From the NCBI RefSeq assembly GCF_001078595.1, contig NZ_LFTY01000002.1, forward strand, positions 3,358,862 to 3,422,861: a DNA stretch of 64,000 nucleotides, in the 5' to 3' direction. Under the pieces are notes generated by a model. It was not told where the DNA came from and did not search any database. It saw nothing but the letters and a program-made list of their open reading frames with translations. The position numbers were made by a program, and so were the translations under genes. Source of the stretch: Candidatus Rhodobacter oscarellae (GTDB taxonomy: Bacteria > Pseudomonadota > Alphaproteobacteria > Rhodobacterales > Rhodobacteraceae). Positions within the stretch are counted from its first letter, which is position 1, and each line of letters starts with the position of its first letter. Positions 34,360 through 41,933 of the stretch are shown one piece after another.

Positions 34360-36161
34360 CCCGATAGGTCCCCGTCGATCCGGCGCGCATATCCGCGCGG
34401 CGTGTACATGCGCGGGCCCTCGCCCAGCTGCGCCAGTTTCGAGTTCGACGAGCCCACCAGAACCACGGTCAGCATGTCGACCTCGTCGACCTCCAGATCG
34501 CTGAGGGCGCGATAGCGGATCTCCTCCTCGGGGCGGCCCAGCGACGACGCCAGCAGAACCGGCGTGTCTGCCGGGCGATGCTCCAGCAGCATGTCCCGCG
34601 CGATGGCCAAGAGGTCGCGGCGCCGCTTCGAGACCGGGTTGTAGAAGGCGATCACGAAATCGCCCTCGGCGGCGGCTTTGATGCGGCGCAGGATGTCCGC
34701 GCGCGGGGTCAGAAGGTCCGAAAGCGAGATGGCGCAGAAATCGTGCCCCAGAGGGGCACCGGCCCGTGCCGCGGCGCCCTGCAGGGCGGAAACGCCGGGG
34801 GCAGAGACGACCTCGACCCGCCGCGCGGCGTCGCTCACGCCCTTTTCGTCGGCGCCCCGGTCCATCAGCTCGAACACCAGCGCGCCCATGGCGTAGATCC
34901 CTGCGTCGCCTGAGCAGATGATCGCCACCTTGCGCCCCTCTCCCGCGCGCTCCAGCGCAAAGCGGCAGCGATCCTCCTCACCGCCCAGCGGGAAGTCGTG
35001 GCGCGGCTTGCCGGCGGCCAGCGGTCCGAGCAGGTCGATATAGAGGCCATAGCCGATCAGCTCGTCGGCTTCCTGCACCAGTTTTGAGGCCTCGGGCGTG
35101 CGCCAGGCGGCCTGACCGGGGCCGATGCCCACCAGCGAGACCTTGCCGCGCCGGCGGCCTTTCAGTTCCGTCAACGGCTCTGGCGCGCAGGAGATCGCGC
35201 AGGTGGCGTTGGCGGTCTTCTCCTTCGGGTGCCACAGCGTGCTGGCCTCGGACTGCGCCAAAGAGGCCGCCTCTGCCACCGAATGGGTGCCTACCTCGGC
35301 AAAGACCACGTCCGAGGGGTTCTCTACCCGCGGGGTCAGCGCCTCTAGCTCGGCAGCAGTGAAGTAGCGGATCGGCGCGCCAAGCTCTTGCGACAATGCC
35401 AGGATCGCGGGCTCGTCGGCCTTGAGGTCGATCGTGTTGATCGAGTGTATCGCGCCCGGGGCCAGCTCTGCCTCTTCCATCATGCGGCGGGCCAACGCCG
35501 AAAGTTCTTCTGGCGGGCAGTTGCGGGCGCAGCCCACGCCCAGTGTGGCGCGCTGGGGCGCGAAATGCAGCAGCCCAGGCCCGGTCTCGACCGGGGCCAT
35601 GCTGCAATGCAGTTCCACGCCCTCGCCCTGAGGAAGCGCGGCGAGCCATTCGGCGCGCGATGCTTCCGGACCGCGCCGCGCCGCGCCGTCGCCCGCCAAG
35701 AGCGCCGCCATGGCGGGTTTCGCGTGTTCTGGGTTCGCCAGGCGCCACCCTGCGGGTGGCTCGTCCAGCGCGACCCCAAGCGCCACGTCCCCCGCGGTGG
35801 TCACCGCGGCGGTGGCCTGCAGCGCGTCGGCGATCTGGCCCGCCAAGCGGTTCGCGCCCCGGTGCCCGCCCAAGAGCGGCACCACGACCGCCCCGTCATC
35901 CGAGACGCTGAGCACCGGCGGCTCTGTCGTCTTGTCGCTCAGCAGCGGTGCCACGGCCCGGATCAGGATGCCTGACGCGCAGACCCCCACCACCGGCGTG
36001 CCCGCCGCGAAGAGGTCGCGCGCGTGGTCCAAGGCGTTGGCAAAGAACGCGTCCGCCTGCGCCACGCGGCCCTCGCGACCGTGCACCGGCGCGCCCAGCG
36101 CCTGCGCCACGCGATGCGCCGTGGCCTCTCCGGACCTTGACAAAGCCAGTACTACAACCAC
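34356..36161 (-). CDS. cobJ: CbiG-CobJ fusion: cobalt-precorrin hydrolase-like domain plus precorrin-3B C17-methyltransferase
   Basis: 601 residues from GTG 36161, preceded by AAAGGAG at good spacing and overlapping cobI by 10 bases. Residues 1 to about 140 form CbiG-N (VAPLLSDKTTEPPVLSVSDD, VVVPLLGGHRGANRLAGQIA). About 195-310 form the CbiG-C/CobE domain (LGVGCARNCPPEELSALARR, HSINTIDLKADEPAILALSQ). CobJ starts near 340 (KVSLVGIGPGQAAWRTPEAS), with IICSGDAGIYAMGALVFELM, VSAPGVSALQGAAARAGAPL and FVIAFYNPVSKRRRDLL. It performs ring contraction/C17 methylation. Fusion of CbiG to the methyltransferase is known in other alphaproteobacteria. Confidence 0.93.
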   Translation of the reverse strand: MVVVLALSRSGEATAHRVAQALGAPVHGREGRVAQADAFFANALDHARDLFAAGTPVVGVCASGILIRAVAPLLSDKTTEPPVLSVSDDGAVVVPLLGGHRGANRLAGQIADALQATAAVTTAGDVALGVALDEPPAGWRLANPEHAKPAMAALLAGDGAARRGPEASRAEWLAALPQGEGVELHCSMAPVETGPGLLHFAPQRATLGVGCARNCPPEELSALARRMMEEAELAPGAIHSINTIDLKADEPAILALSQELGAPIRYFTAAELEALTPRVENPSDVVFAEVGTHSVAEAASLAQSEASTLWHPKEKTANATCAISCAPEPLTELKGRRRGKVSLVGIGPGQAAWRTPEASKLVQEADELIGYGLYIDLLGPLAAGKPRHDFPLGGEEDRCRFALERAGEGRKVAIICSGDAGIYAMGALVFELMDRGADEKGVSDAARRVEVVSAPGVSALQGAAARAGAPLGHDFCAISLSDLLTPRADILRRIKAAAEGDFVIAFYNPVSKRRRDLLAIARDMLLEHRPADTPVLLASSLGRPEEEIRYRALSDLEVDEVDMLTVVLVGSSNSKLAQLGEGPRMYTPRGYARRIDGDLSG

Positions 36162-36853
36162 GGATCGGCTCCTTTCGTGAGCAGGATCATCGAGAAATAC
36201 GGCGCCTTCTCGGGCGCCTTTGCCAAGGGCAGCACACACTCTTCGGGCAGCGAGGCGCGCTCGACATAGACCGCCTGGTCCAGCAGCCCGAGCCCGGCGA
36301 TCACGCTGCGGATCTTGGCCAGGTGCCGCCCGACCTTCATCACGGCGACGCTCTCGGCGCCCTCGATGCGCGCGCGCAGCTCTGCCTCGGGCAGCGGCCC
36401 GGGCAGTATGGTCACGCGCTCGTTGCGCGCGGCCAGCGGCATGCCCGCCCGCGCCGCGCAGGCGGTGATCGAGGTCACGCCGGGGACGACCTCCACGGCG
36501 AAGCGCTCCGCCAAGCGCGCGTGCAGATACATGAAGGAGCCATAAAAGAACGGGTCGCCCTCGCAGAGGCAGACCACGTCGCGCCCCGCCTCCAGCGCCT
36601 GAGCGATCTGTGCGGCGCCCGCGTCATAGGCGGCCTGGGCGGGCGCGCGGGCCACGGTCATGGGGATGTCGATGGCGATCTCCTGGGCGCCGTCCGGGAT
36701 CAGCTCCGCCGCGATGGAGCGCGCCAGGCTGTCGCCGCCCTCCAGCGACGGGTAGGCCACCACCTCGGCCTCCGCGATCAGCCGCGCGGCCTTGCGCGTG
36801 ATCAGCTCCGGGTCGCCGGGGCCCAGACCGACGCCATACAGCGTGCCACTCAT
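36152..36853 (-). CDS. cobI: precorrin-2 C20-methyltransferase
   Basis: 233 residues. GTLYGVGLGPGDPELITRKA, AYPSLEGGDSLARSIAAELI, VCLCEGDPFFYGSFMYLHAR, VEVVPGVTSITACAARAGMP and VAVMKVGRHLAKIRSVIAGL are CobI/CbiL signatures. It adds the C20 methyl group, first dedicated corrin step after precorrin-2. It follows cobL after 43 bases, the largest gap in the operon, which carries a short TATTT...GAAG motif. Confidence 0.96.
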   Translation of the reverse strand: MSGTLYGVGLGPGDPELITRKAARLIAEAEVVAYPSLEGGDSLARSIAAELIPDGAQEIAIDIPMTVARAPAQAAYDAGAAQIAQALEAGRDVVCLCEGDPFFYGSFMYLHARLAERFAVEVVPGVTSITACAARAGMPLAARNERVTILPGPLPEAELRARIEGAESVAVMKVGRHLAKIRSVIAGLGLLDQAVYVERASLPEECVLPLAKAPEKAPYFSMILLTKGADPWL

Positions 36854-36885
36854 ACCGCTTCACCTTGTCCCAAATACGCAAATCC
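36851..36885 (-). repeat. short TATTT...GAAG motif ahead of cobI (copy B)
   Basis: Minus strand GGGATTTGCGTATTTGGGAC, then AAGGTGAAGCGG and the cobI ATG. It shares layout with the copies ahead of the importer permease and fmt, and contributes the AAGGTGAAG ribosome site. Confidence 0.4.
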
Positions 36886-36896
36886 CGCCCGTGCCA

Positions 36897-38099
36897 TCAG
36901 CGCTTCACCAGGCTCCACTGGGTGACCGGCATCAGCGGGCGCCAGCCTGTTAGGCCGCCAACGGGCTCGGCGCGGTTCACCTGCAACTTGACCAGCTGCC
37001 CGCCATGGGCGGCGTGGAGCGCCATGAGCCTGGCCTCGCTCTCCAGCGTGACCGCGTTGGCCACCAACCGCCCCAGCGGGCGCAGCGCGGCCCATGCGGC
37101 CGCGAAGCTCTCCTCCGAGAGGCCACCGCCGATGAACACCGCGTCCGGCGCCTCCAGCCCTTCAAGTGCTGCGGGCGCCTCGCCCGCGATCACCTTTAGC
37201 TTCGGCGTGCCGAGCGCCAGGGCGTTCTCCGCGGCCATGGCGCGGCGGTCGGCGCGGGGCTCGATCCCGATGGCGCGGGCGTAGCGCGCGGCGCGCATCC
37301 ATTCGACCGCGACCGAGCCGCAGCCCGCGCCGATGTCCCACAGCAAGGCGCCGCGCATCGGCATCAGCTTGGCCAGCGTGGCGGCGCGGACCTCCTGCTT
37401 GGTCATGGTGCCGTCATGGTGGAAAAGCTCATCGGCCAGCCCCGGCACGCGCGGCAGCAGCGCTGCGTCCGGCGCGGCCACGCACTCCACCGCAAGGGTG
37501 TTGAAGGCGGGCACGTCATGCGACCAGCTCTCGGCCACGCCATCAAAGCGCTGCTCCTCGGTGCCGCCCATGCTGGCCAGCACGGTCATCGGCGAGCGGC
37601 CAAAGCCGCGCTCGGTCAGGAAGCGCGCGATCTGGGTGGGGGTCTCGGCGCCGGTGGTGAGGATCAAGAGCCGCTGGGCGGGCTGGATGAAGGCGATCAT
37701 CTGCTCGACCGGGCGGCCATGCACGGTCAATGTCTCCACATCCGCCAGCGACCAGCCCATGCGCGCGGCGGCAAGCTGGAAGGCGGAGAGCTGCGGGTGA
37801 TAGGTGATCTGGTCGGGCGGCAGGGCGCGCCCAATGCGGGCGCCAACGCTGAACCACAGCGGGTCCCCAGTGGCCAGCACCACCACGCGGCGCCCCTGCA
37901 GGGCGCGCAGCTGGTCGATCAGCGCGTCAAAGGGCGAGGGCCAGGCCAGGCGCTCGGCGGTGATGTTGGCGGCCAGGCTGTGATGGCGGTCGCCGCCGAC
38001 GATCACCTCGGCGGCCTCAACCACGGCGCGGGTGGCGGGGGTGAGCCCGTCCATGCCGTCCTCGCCGATGCCGACGATATGCAGCCAGCGCGCGCTCAT
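36897..38099 (-). CDS. cobL: precorrin-6Y C5,15-methyltransferase (decarboxylating)
   Basis: 400 residues from ATG 38099, overlapping the cobH stop. The N-terminal CbiE half starts WLHIVGIGEDGMDGLTPATR and includes VVVLATGDPLWFSVGARIGR and ITYHPQLSAFQLAAARMGWS. The C-terminal CbiT half has MRGALLWDIGAGCGSVAVEW (SAM motif I) and APDAVFIGGGLSEESF. The fusion methylates C5 and C15 and decarboxylates the acetate at C12. An in-frame upstream ATG would add 11 residues that do not look like the family. Confidence 0.95.
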   Translation of the reverse strand: MSARWLHIVGIGEDGMDGLTPATRAVVEAAEVIVGGDRHHSLAANITAERLAWPSPFDALIDQLRALQGRRVVVLATGDPLWFSVGARIGRALPPDQITYHPQLSAFQLAAARMGWSLADVETLTVHGRPVEQMIAFIQPAQRLLILTTGAETPTQIARFLTERGFGRSPMTVLASMGGTEEQRFDGVAESWSHDVPAFNTLAVECVAAPDAALLPRVPGLADELFHHDGTMTKQEVRAATLAKLMPMRGALLWDIGAGCGSVAVEWMRAARYARAIGIEPRADRRAMAAENALALGTPKLKVIAGEAPAALEGLEAPDAVFIGGGLSEESFAAAWAALRPLGRLVANAVTLESEARLMALHAAHGGQLVKLQVNRAEPVGGLTGWRPLMPVTQWSLVKR

Positions 38100-38779
38100 G
38101 GCGTGCGACCGTCTGACGAAGAAAGCCCGCACGGGCTGGATGAGTTGCCCTCCTCGGGCAGGCCCGCCGCGAGGGCGTTCACCGCCGCTGAGGCCATGGC
38201 CGAGCCGCCGCGGCGGCCCTTCAAAGCGATGAAATCACATCCGCGCGGGTCCGCGGCCAGCTCGGCTTTCGATTCCGCCGCGCCGACAAAGCCCACGGGG
38301 AAGCCCAGGATCGCCGCGGGACGCGGCCAGCCCTCGTCCAGCCGCTCCAGCAGATGGAACAGCGCCGTGGGCGCGTTGCCGATAGCCACGATGCTGCCCT
38401 CGATCCGGTCGCGCCAAAACTCCACCGCTGCGGCGGACCGCGTTGTGCCCAGCTCTTGCGCCAAGCCCGGCACGCGCGGGTCGTTTAGCGTGACGACCAC
38501 CTCGTTCTCGGCGGGCAGGTAGCGGCGGATGATCCCGGCGCCAACCATCTCGCAATCGCAAAGGATCGGGGCGCCGCTCCTCAGCGCTGATCGGGCTTTC
38601 TCGCTAAGGCTGCGCGAATAGGCCAGCCGGTCGGCGATCTCGATCATGCCGCAGGCGTGGATCAGCCGGGTGACCACGGGTTGCATGCCCGCAGGGAAGC
38701 GCTCTAGCCGCGCCTCGCGCCGCACGGTCGCGAAGCTCTCAGCATAGATCGCCTTGGGGTCCTTTAGGTAGGGCCTCAC
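38096..38779 (-). CDS. cobH: precorrin-8X methylmutase
   Basis: 227 residues. CobH moves the C11 methyl group to C12, giving hydrogenobyrinate. YLKDPKAIYAESFATVRREA, RLIHACGMIEIADRLAYSRS (catalytic His), ILCDCEMVGAGIIRRYL, AVEFWRDRIEGSIVAIGNAP, GFPVGFVGAAESKAELA and FIALKGRRGGSAMASAAVNA are all diagnostic. Overlaps 4 bases with cbiX upstream and cobL downstream. The last 15 residues are Ser/Gly rich and not conserved. Confidence 0.96.
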   Translation of the reverse strand: MRPYLKDPKAIYAESFATVRREARLERFPAGMQPVVTRLIHACGMIEIADRLAYSRSLSEKARSALRSGAPILCDCEMVGAGIIRRYLPAENEVVVTLNDPRVPGLAQELGTTRSAAAVEFWRDRIEGSIVAIGNAPTALFHLLERLDEGWPRPAAILGFPVGFVGAAESKAELAADPRGCDFIALKGRRGGSAMASAAVNALAAGLPEEGNSSSPCGLSSSDGRTP

Positions 38780-40005
38780 TTCGTGGGCCGCGCGCTTTCG
38801 GGGCCAAGCGGGTGCTTGGCATGCGGGTACTCGGCGTGGTGATGGTGATCATGGTCGTGGTGGTGCCCGTGACCGTCCCCGTCCCCGTCCCCGTGCCCAT
38901 GATCATGATGATGGTGGTGGTGATGCGCATCGGCCATAACCAGCCGGCAGAAGCCGGTGCAGAACGTGTCGCAATGCGCGCAATCGGCCACGTTCGAGCC
39001 CGGCGCGCTGGCGCCCTGGCCCTCGACATGGTGGTGGTGGCTCTCCTGCACCGCGCCGACCTCGGCCTCAAAGCCCAGCACCTCGGTGCGGTACTTGCAC
39101 AAGACGCAGGTCGGCGGCGGCATGTCGCCATAGGCGGGATGCGCGGCGCGGTCCTCGGGCTTGATATGCTTGTGCCCGCCCTCGACGCCGGACAGCACCT
39201 GCTCGCGATAGGCGCATGTACCGCAGTTCGGGATCGGCACCGGGCCGAGCTGTTCGGTCACGCGCTCGGCGAAGGTCTCTAGCACCAAGCCGTGGTCGTT
39301 CAGATAGCCCGCCTTGACGAACTCGGTCTCGGGATGGCGCGCGGCGACCTGGTCGGTGAAGCCATAGATCCGGTCGATCAGGATCCCGGTGAACAGGAAG
39401 TAGGGGAAGACGATGACGCGGCGGTAGCCCAGCTTGGCGACATGCTCCAGCGTTGGCTCGACCAGCGGGAAGGTCACGCCGGAATAGCCCACCGCGCCCC
39501 AGCCGAACCCCATGCCCTCCCAGAGCATGCGCATGATCTTGGCGACGTTGGCATTGGCGTCGGGGTCGGACGCGCCGCGTCCGATCACCACCAGGCAGGT
39601 CTCGTGCAGCGGCACCTCGCCCTGCGCGGCGTTGGCGGCGTCCACCGCATCGCGCACGCGGGCGCCGGCCGCGGCCACCATCTTGGGGTCCACCCCCAGC
39701 TCGCGGCCGTACTTAACCTCAATCCCGTGCTTGTCGGCGTAGCTGTTCAGCACCGTCGGGATGTCGTTCTTGGAATGCATCGCCGCAAAGAGCATCCCCG
39801 GCACCGCCAGGATGCGGTCGCAGCCCGCCTCGCGCAGCCGGTCCAGCCCGTCGCGGATCACCGGGTTTGCGAATTCCAGATAGCCGTAATCCACCATCCA
39901 GTCCGAGGGCAGCATCGGGGGGAGTTTCTCGGCTAGGACGGCGAACTCATCAACCGCGGCCTGGCTGCGCGAGCCGTGCCCGCAGATCATCACACCTGTC
40001 TTCAT
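38776..40005 (-). CDS. cbiX: CbiX-family sirohydrochlorin cobaltochelatase-like protein with Cys pairs and His-rich tail
   Basis: 409 residues. The N-terminal chelatase half starts GVMICGHGSRSQAAVDEFAV with metal-site His10, and continues ILAVPGMLFAAMHSKNDIPT. A second half contains YRRVIVFPYFLFTGILIDRI. A cysteine region follows (NCGTCAYREQ, CVLCKYRTE, CAHCDTFCTGFCR), as in long CbiX proteins that bind an Fe-S cluster. Residues 361-390 are almost all His, Asp and Gly (30 residues, 17 His), a likely cobalt-binding tail. In an otherwise aerobic-type pathway with late cobalt insertion this chelatase is noteworthy. Stop overlaps cobH start. Confidence 0.92.
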   Translation of the reverse strand: MKTGVMICGHGSRSQAAVDEFAVLAEKLPPMLPSDWMVDYGYLEFANPVIRDGLDRLREAGCDRILAVPGMLFAAMHSKNDIPTVLNSYADKHGIEVKYGRELGVDPKMVAAAGARVRDAVDAANAAQGEVPLHETCLVVIGRGASDPDANANVAKIMRMLWEGMGFGWGAVGYSGVTFPLVEPTLEHVAKLGYRRVIVFPYFLFTGILIDRIYGFTDQVAARHPETEFVKAGYLNDHGLVLETFAERVTEQLGPVPIPNCGTCAYREQVLSGVEGGHKHIKPEDRAAHPAYGDMPPPTCVLCKYRTEVLGFEAEVGAVQESHHHHVEGQGASAPGSNVADCAHCDTFCTGFCRLVMADAHHHHHHHDHGHGDGDGDGHGHHHDHDHHHHAEYPHAKHPLGPESARPTK

Positions 40006-40011
40006 CTCGGG

Positions 40012-40239
40012 TCAGGCCTCCTGCAGCTCGTCTTCGTCGGGCGCTTGCTCGGCCGGTTCCGGCTCTGACGCGGGCTTGCCGCGGCCGCGCAGCCCGGCCC
40101 AGAGCCCGATGGCAATCGCGGCCCCCGCCGCGGCGGCGCCCAGCCAGTGGCCATGCCCCGCGGCCTCGCCCAGATGGCCGACATGCGCCTGCGCGGCGGA
40201 GCCGGTCAGGCTTAGGATCAAAACGGTTAGGTATCTCAT
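40012..40239 (-). CDS. small membrane protein of the cob operon (DUF6732-like)
   Basis: 75 residues: signal-like N-terminus (YLTVLILSLTGSAAQAHVGH), a His-containing stretch (HVGHLGEAAGHGHWLG), one membrane helix (AAAAGAAIAIGLWAGLRG) and an acidic tail. It matches my recollection of DUF6732. Seven bases separate it from cbiX, so it is probably the first gene of the cob operon. The periplasm-facing histidines could bind cobalt; that is inference. Upstream, 209 bp up to the enoyl-CoA hydratase gene contain GC hairpins but no cobalamin riboswitch that I can recognise. Confidence 0.75.
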   Translation of the reverse strand: MRYLTVLILSLTGSAAQAHVGHLGEAAGHGHWLGAAAAGAAIAIGLWAGLRGRGKPASEPEPAEQAPDEDELQEA

Positions 40240-40448
40240 GGCAGCGCCCCCTCTGTTGCGACAGCGGATAGGGGCGGGTCGCGGCCCGCTTGACGATGCG
40301 TTGGCGTGCCCCCTGATTGGGTCGGCGTGCCGCGGCTCTCCTCTCCGGCCCCGGATGGGGCGTCGTCAGCGGACCTCGTAGCTGAGTCGAGGGGCGGGCG
40401 CAATTGATTTGCCGACGGCAGCGGCCCCGAAAGCGACCCTTGCGCCGG

Positions 40449-41060
40449 TCAGCCGTTCACCATGGATTTGATCGCCGCGATGTGGTCGGGCGCGGCGCTC
40501 AGCGCGTCGGCGGCGAGCGTCTGCACCGTCTCGCCCAGCGCGTCGGCCTCCACCACCCGGTCCACCAGCCCCATGGCCAGCGCCTCGGGTGCGGTGATCT
40601 TGGCCCCGCCCATCAGGATCAGCTTGGCGCGCGCCGGGCCGACCAAAGCCGCCAGCCGCCCAGGGTCAGAGGGCTGCGGCAGGAAGCCCAGCTTCATCAC
40701 CGGGTAGAAGAACTTGGCGCTCGGCGTGGCGATCCGCAGATCACAGGCCAGCGCCATCCCGAACGAGCCCCCCGCCAGCGAGCCGTTCAGCGCCGCGATG
40801 GTCAGGCAGGGCAGGGCCGCAAGCGCGCCAGACAGGCGCTCCCACACCGGGTCGGTGGCCAGGCCGGTGCTTGCCTCTTCCAGGTCCATCCCGGCCGAGA
40901 ACACCTTGCCTGCGCCGGTCAGCACCAGCACCTTGGCCGCGCTGGCGGCCTCGGCGATATCCGCCAGCTGTTCCAGCATCGGGCGGGTCACCGCATTGGC
41001 CTTATCGGGGCGGTTCAGCGTCGCGGTCCAGAGCCCGCCCTCCTTCGTCAGATCAATCAC
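40449..41060 (-). CDS. enoyl-CoA hydratase/isomerase family protein
   Basis: 203 residues, short for the family (about 255). LWTATLNRPDKANAVTRPML, LVLTGAGKVFSAGMDLEEAS, CLTIAALNGSLAGGSFGMAL (oxyanion hole) and LRIATPSAKFFYPVMKLGFL are crotonase blocks; the catalytic Glu of hydratases is not obvious (KLGFLPQP in place of ExxLGxxP), so isomerase or another crotonase activity is possible. It overlaps the SDR gene by 4 bases and is probably part of the same fatty or aromatic acid route. Confidence 0.85.
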   Translation of the reverse strand: MIDLTKEGGLWTATLNRPDKANAVTRPMLEQLADIAEAASAAKVLVLTGAGKVFSAGMDLEEASTGLATDPVWERLSGALAALPCLTIAALNGSLAGGSFGMALACDLRIATPSAKFFYPVMKLGFLPQPSDPGRLAALVGPARAKLILMGGAKITAPEALAMGLVDRVVEADALGETVQTLAADALSAAPDHIAAIKSMVNG

Positions 41061-41809
41061 GCGATCAGCCCCAATTGCCGCCGTAGACCCTCGTCGCGCA
41101 GGGCAAGCTCCTCGCCCAGATGCGCATCCGCCTCAGGGCCGCACATCCAGACCAGGCATTTTGCGGGCCACTCGGGGGGGATGTGGTCGCTCCATTCCAG
41201 CTTGGAGACCGGGTTCACGCCGCTGGCCTTGATCTCGCGCTGCATCTCGGTGGCCACCGTGCCGGGCGAGAGGCCAATCGCGCGGATGCCGTCGTCTCGG
41301 TTCTCTTTGTCGATCATGCGGGTCAGCATCGCGGCCCCGGCCTTGGAGGCGCAGTAATGCGACCAGGCCTCTATCGGGCTGTGGGCCGCGCCGGAGGAGA
41401 CGCCCAGGATCGAGCCGCCGCCGCGCGCGATCATGCCGGGCAAAGTGGCGCGCACGCAGTTGTAGACCCCGGTGAGATTGATGGCGATCGCGCCGGCCCA
41501 GCCCGCGGGGTCAGAGGTCGCGATGTGCGAAATCGGCTCGATCACGCCGGCGTTGTTGACGAGAATGTCGACCGGTCCCAGCCGGTCCTCAACCGCGGCC
41601 ACCATCGCGGCAACCGCGTCGTAATCGGCCACGTCGCAGGGCAGGGCGATCGCGGCATCCCCAATCTCGGCGGCCAACGCGTCAATGGCCGCGCTGCTGC
41701 GGGCCACCAAGGCGACCTTGGCGCCCTCGGCGGCAAAGGCGTGGGCCGCCGCGGCCCCGATTCCGCGGCTCGCGCCGGTCACGATTACGGTCTTGCCTGT
41801 CAGGTTCAT
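41057..41809 (-). CDS. short-chain dehydrogenase/reductase
   Basis: 250 residues from ATG 41809. Classical SDR: TVIVTGASRGIGAAAAHAFA (cofactor glycines), LPCDVADYDAV, DILVNNAGVIEPISHIATSD, SILGVSSGAAHSPIEAWSHY with the catalytic Ser and Tyr, CASKAGAAM with the Lys. Coupled to the crotonase gene, which hints at 3-hydroxyacyl chemistry, but the substrate is unknown. Divergent from the DUF2125 gene across 124 bases. Confidence 0.9.
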   Translation of the reverse strand: MNLTGKTVIVTGASRGIGAAAAHAFAAEGAKVALVARSSAAIDALAAEIGDAAIALPCDVADYDAVAAMVAAVEDRLGPVDILVNNAGVIEPISHIATSDPAGWAGAIAINLTGVYNCVRATLPGMIARGGGSILGVSSGAAHSPIEAWSHYCASKAGAAMLTRMIDKENRDDGIRAIGLSPGTVATEMQREIKASGVNPVSKLEWSDHIPPEWPAKCLVWMCGPEADAHLGEELALRDEGLRRQLGLIA

Positions 41810-41933
41810 GCTATATCCTCTTTCATGTTTCGCTCTCGGCGCGGTATGGTTGCATGGTCTGGAAAGTCTCACCTTGACCCTGCGGCTTACCCGGCGGAAG
41901 CTGGCCTCATTCACATTATTCCGGAAGGTAACA

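Noticed and set aside
38850-38940. GT/CC-rich low-complexity tract that looks like a simple repeat
   Set aside because: It is explained as the codons of the His/Asp/Gly tail of CbiX, so it is coding and not an independent repeat element.
40240-40448. Possible cobalamin riboswitch ahead of the cob operon
   Set aside because: I looked for the B12 box and the usual helices on the minus strand and found only simple GC hairpins (GCCCC-GGAT-GGGGC, GCGGG/CCCGC). No recognisable riboswitch core.
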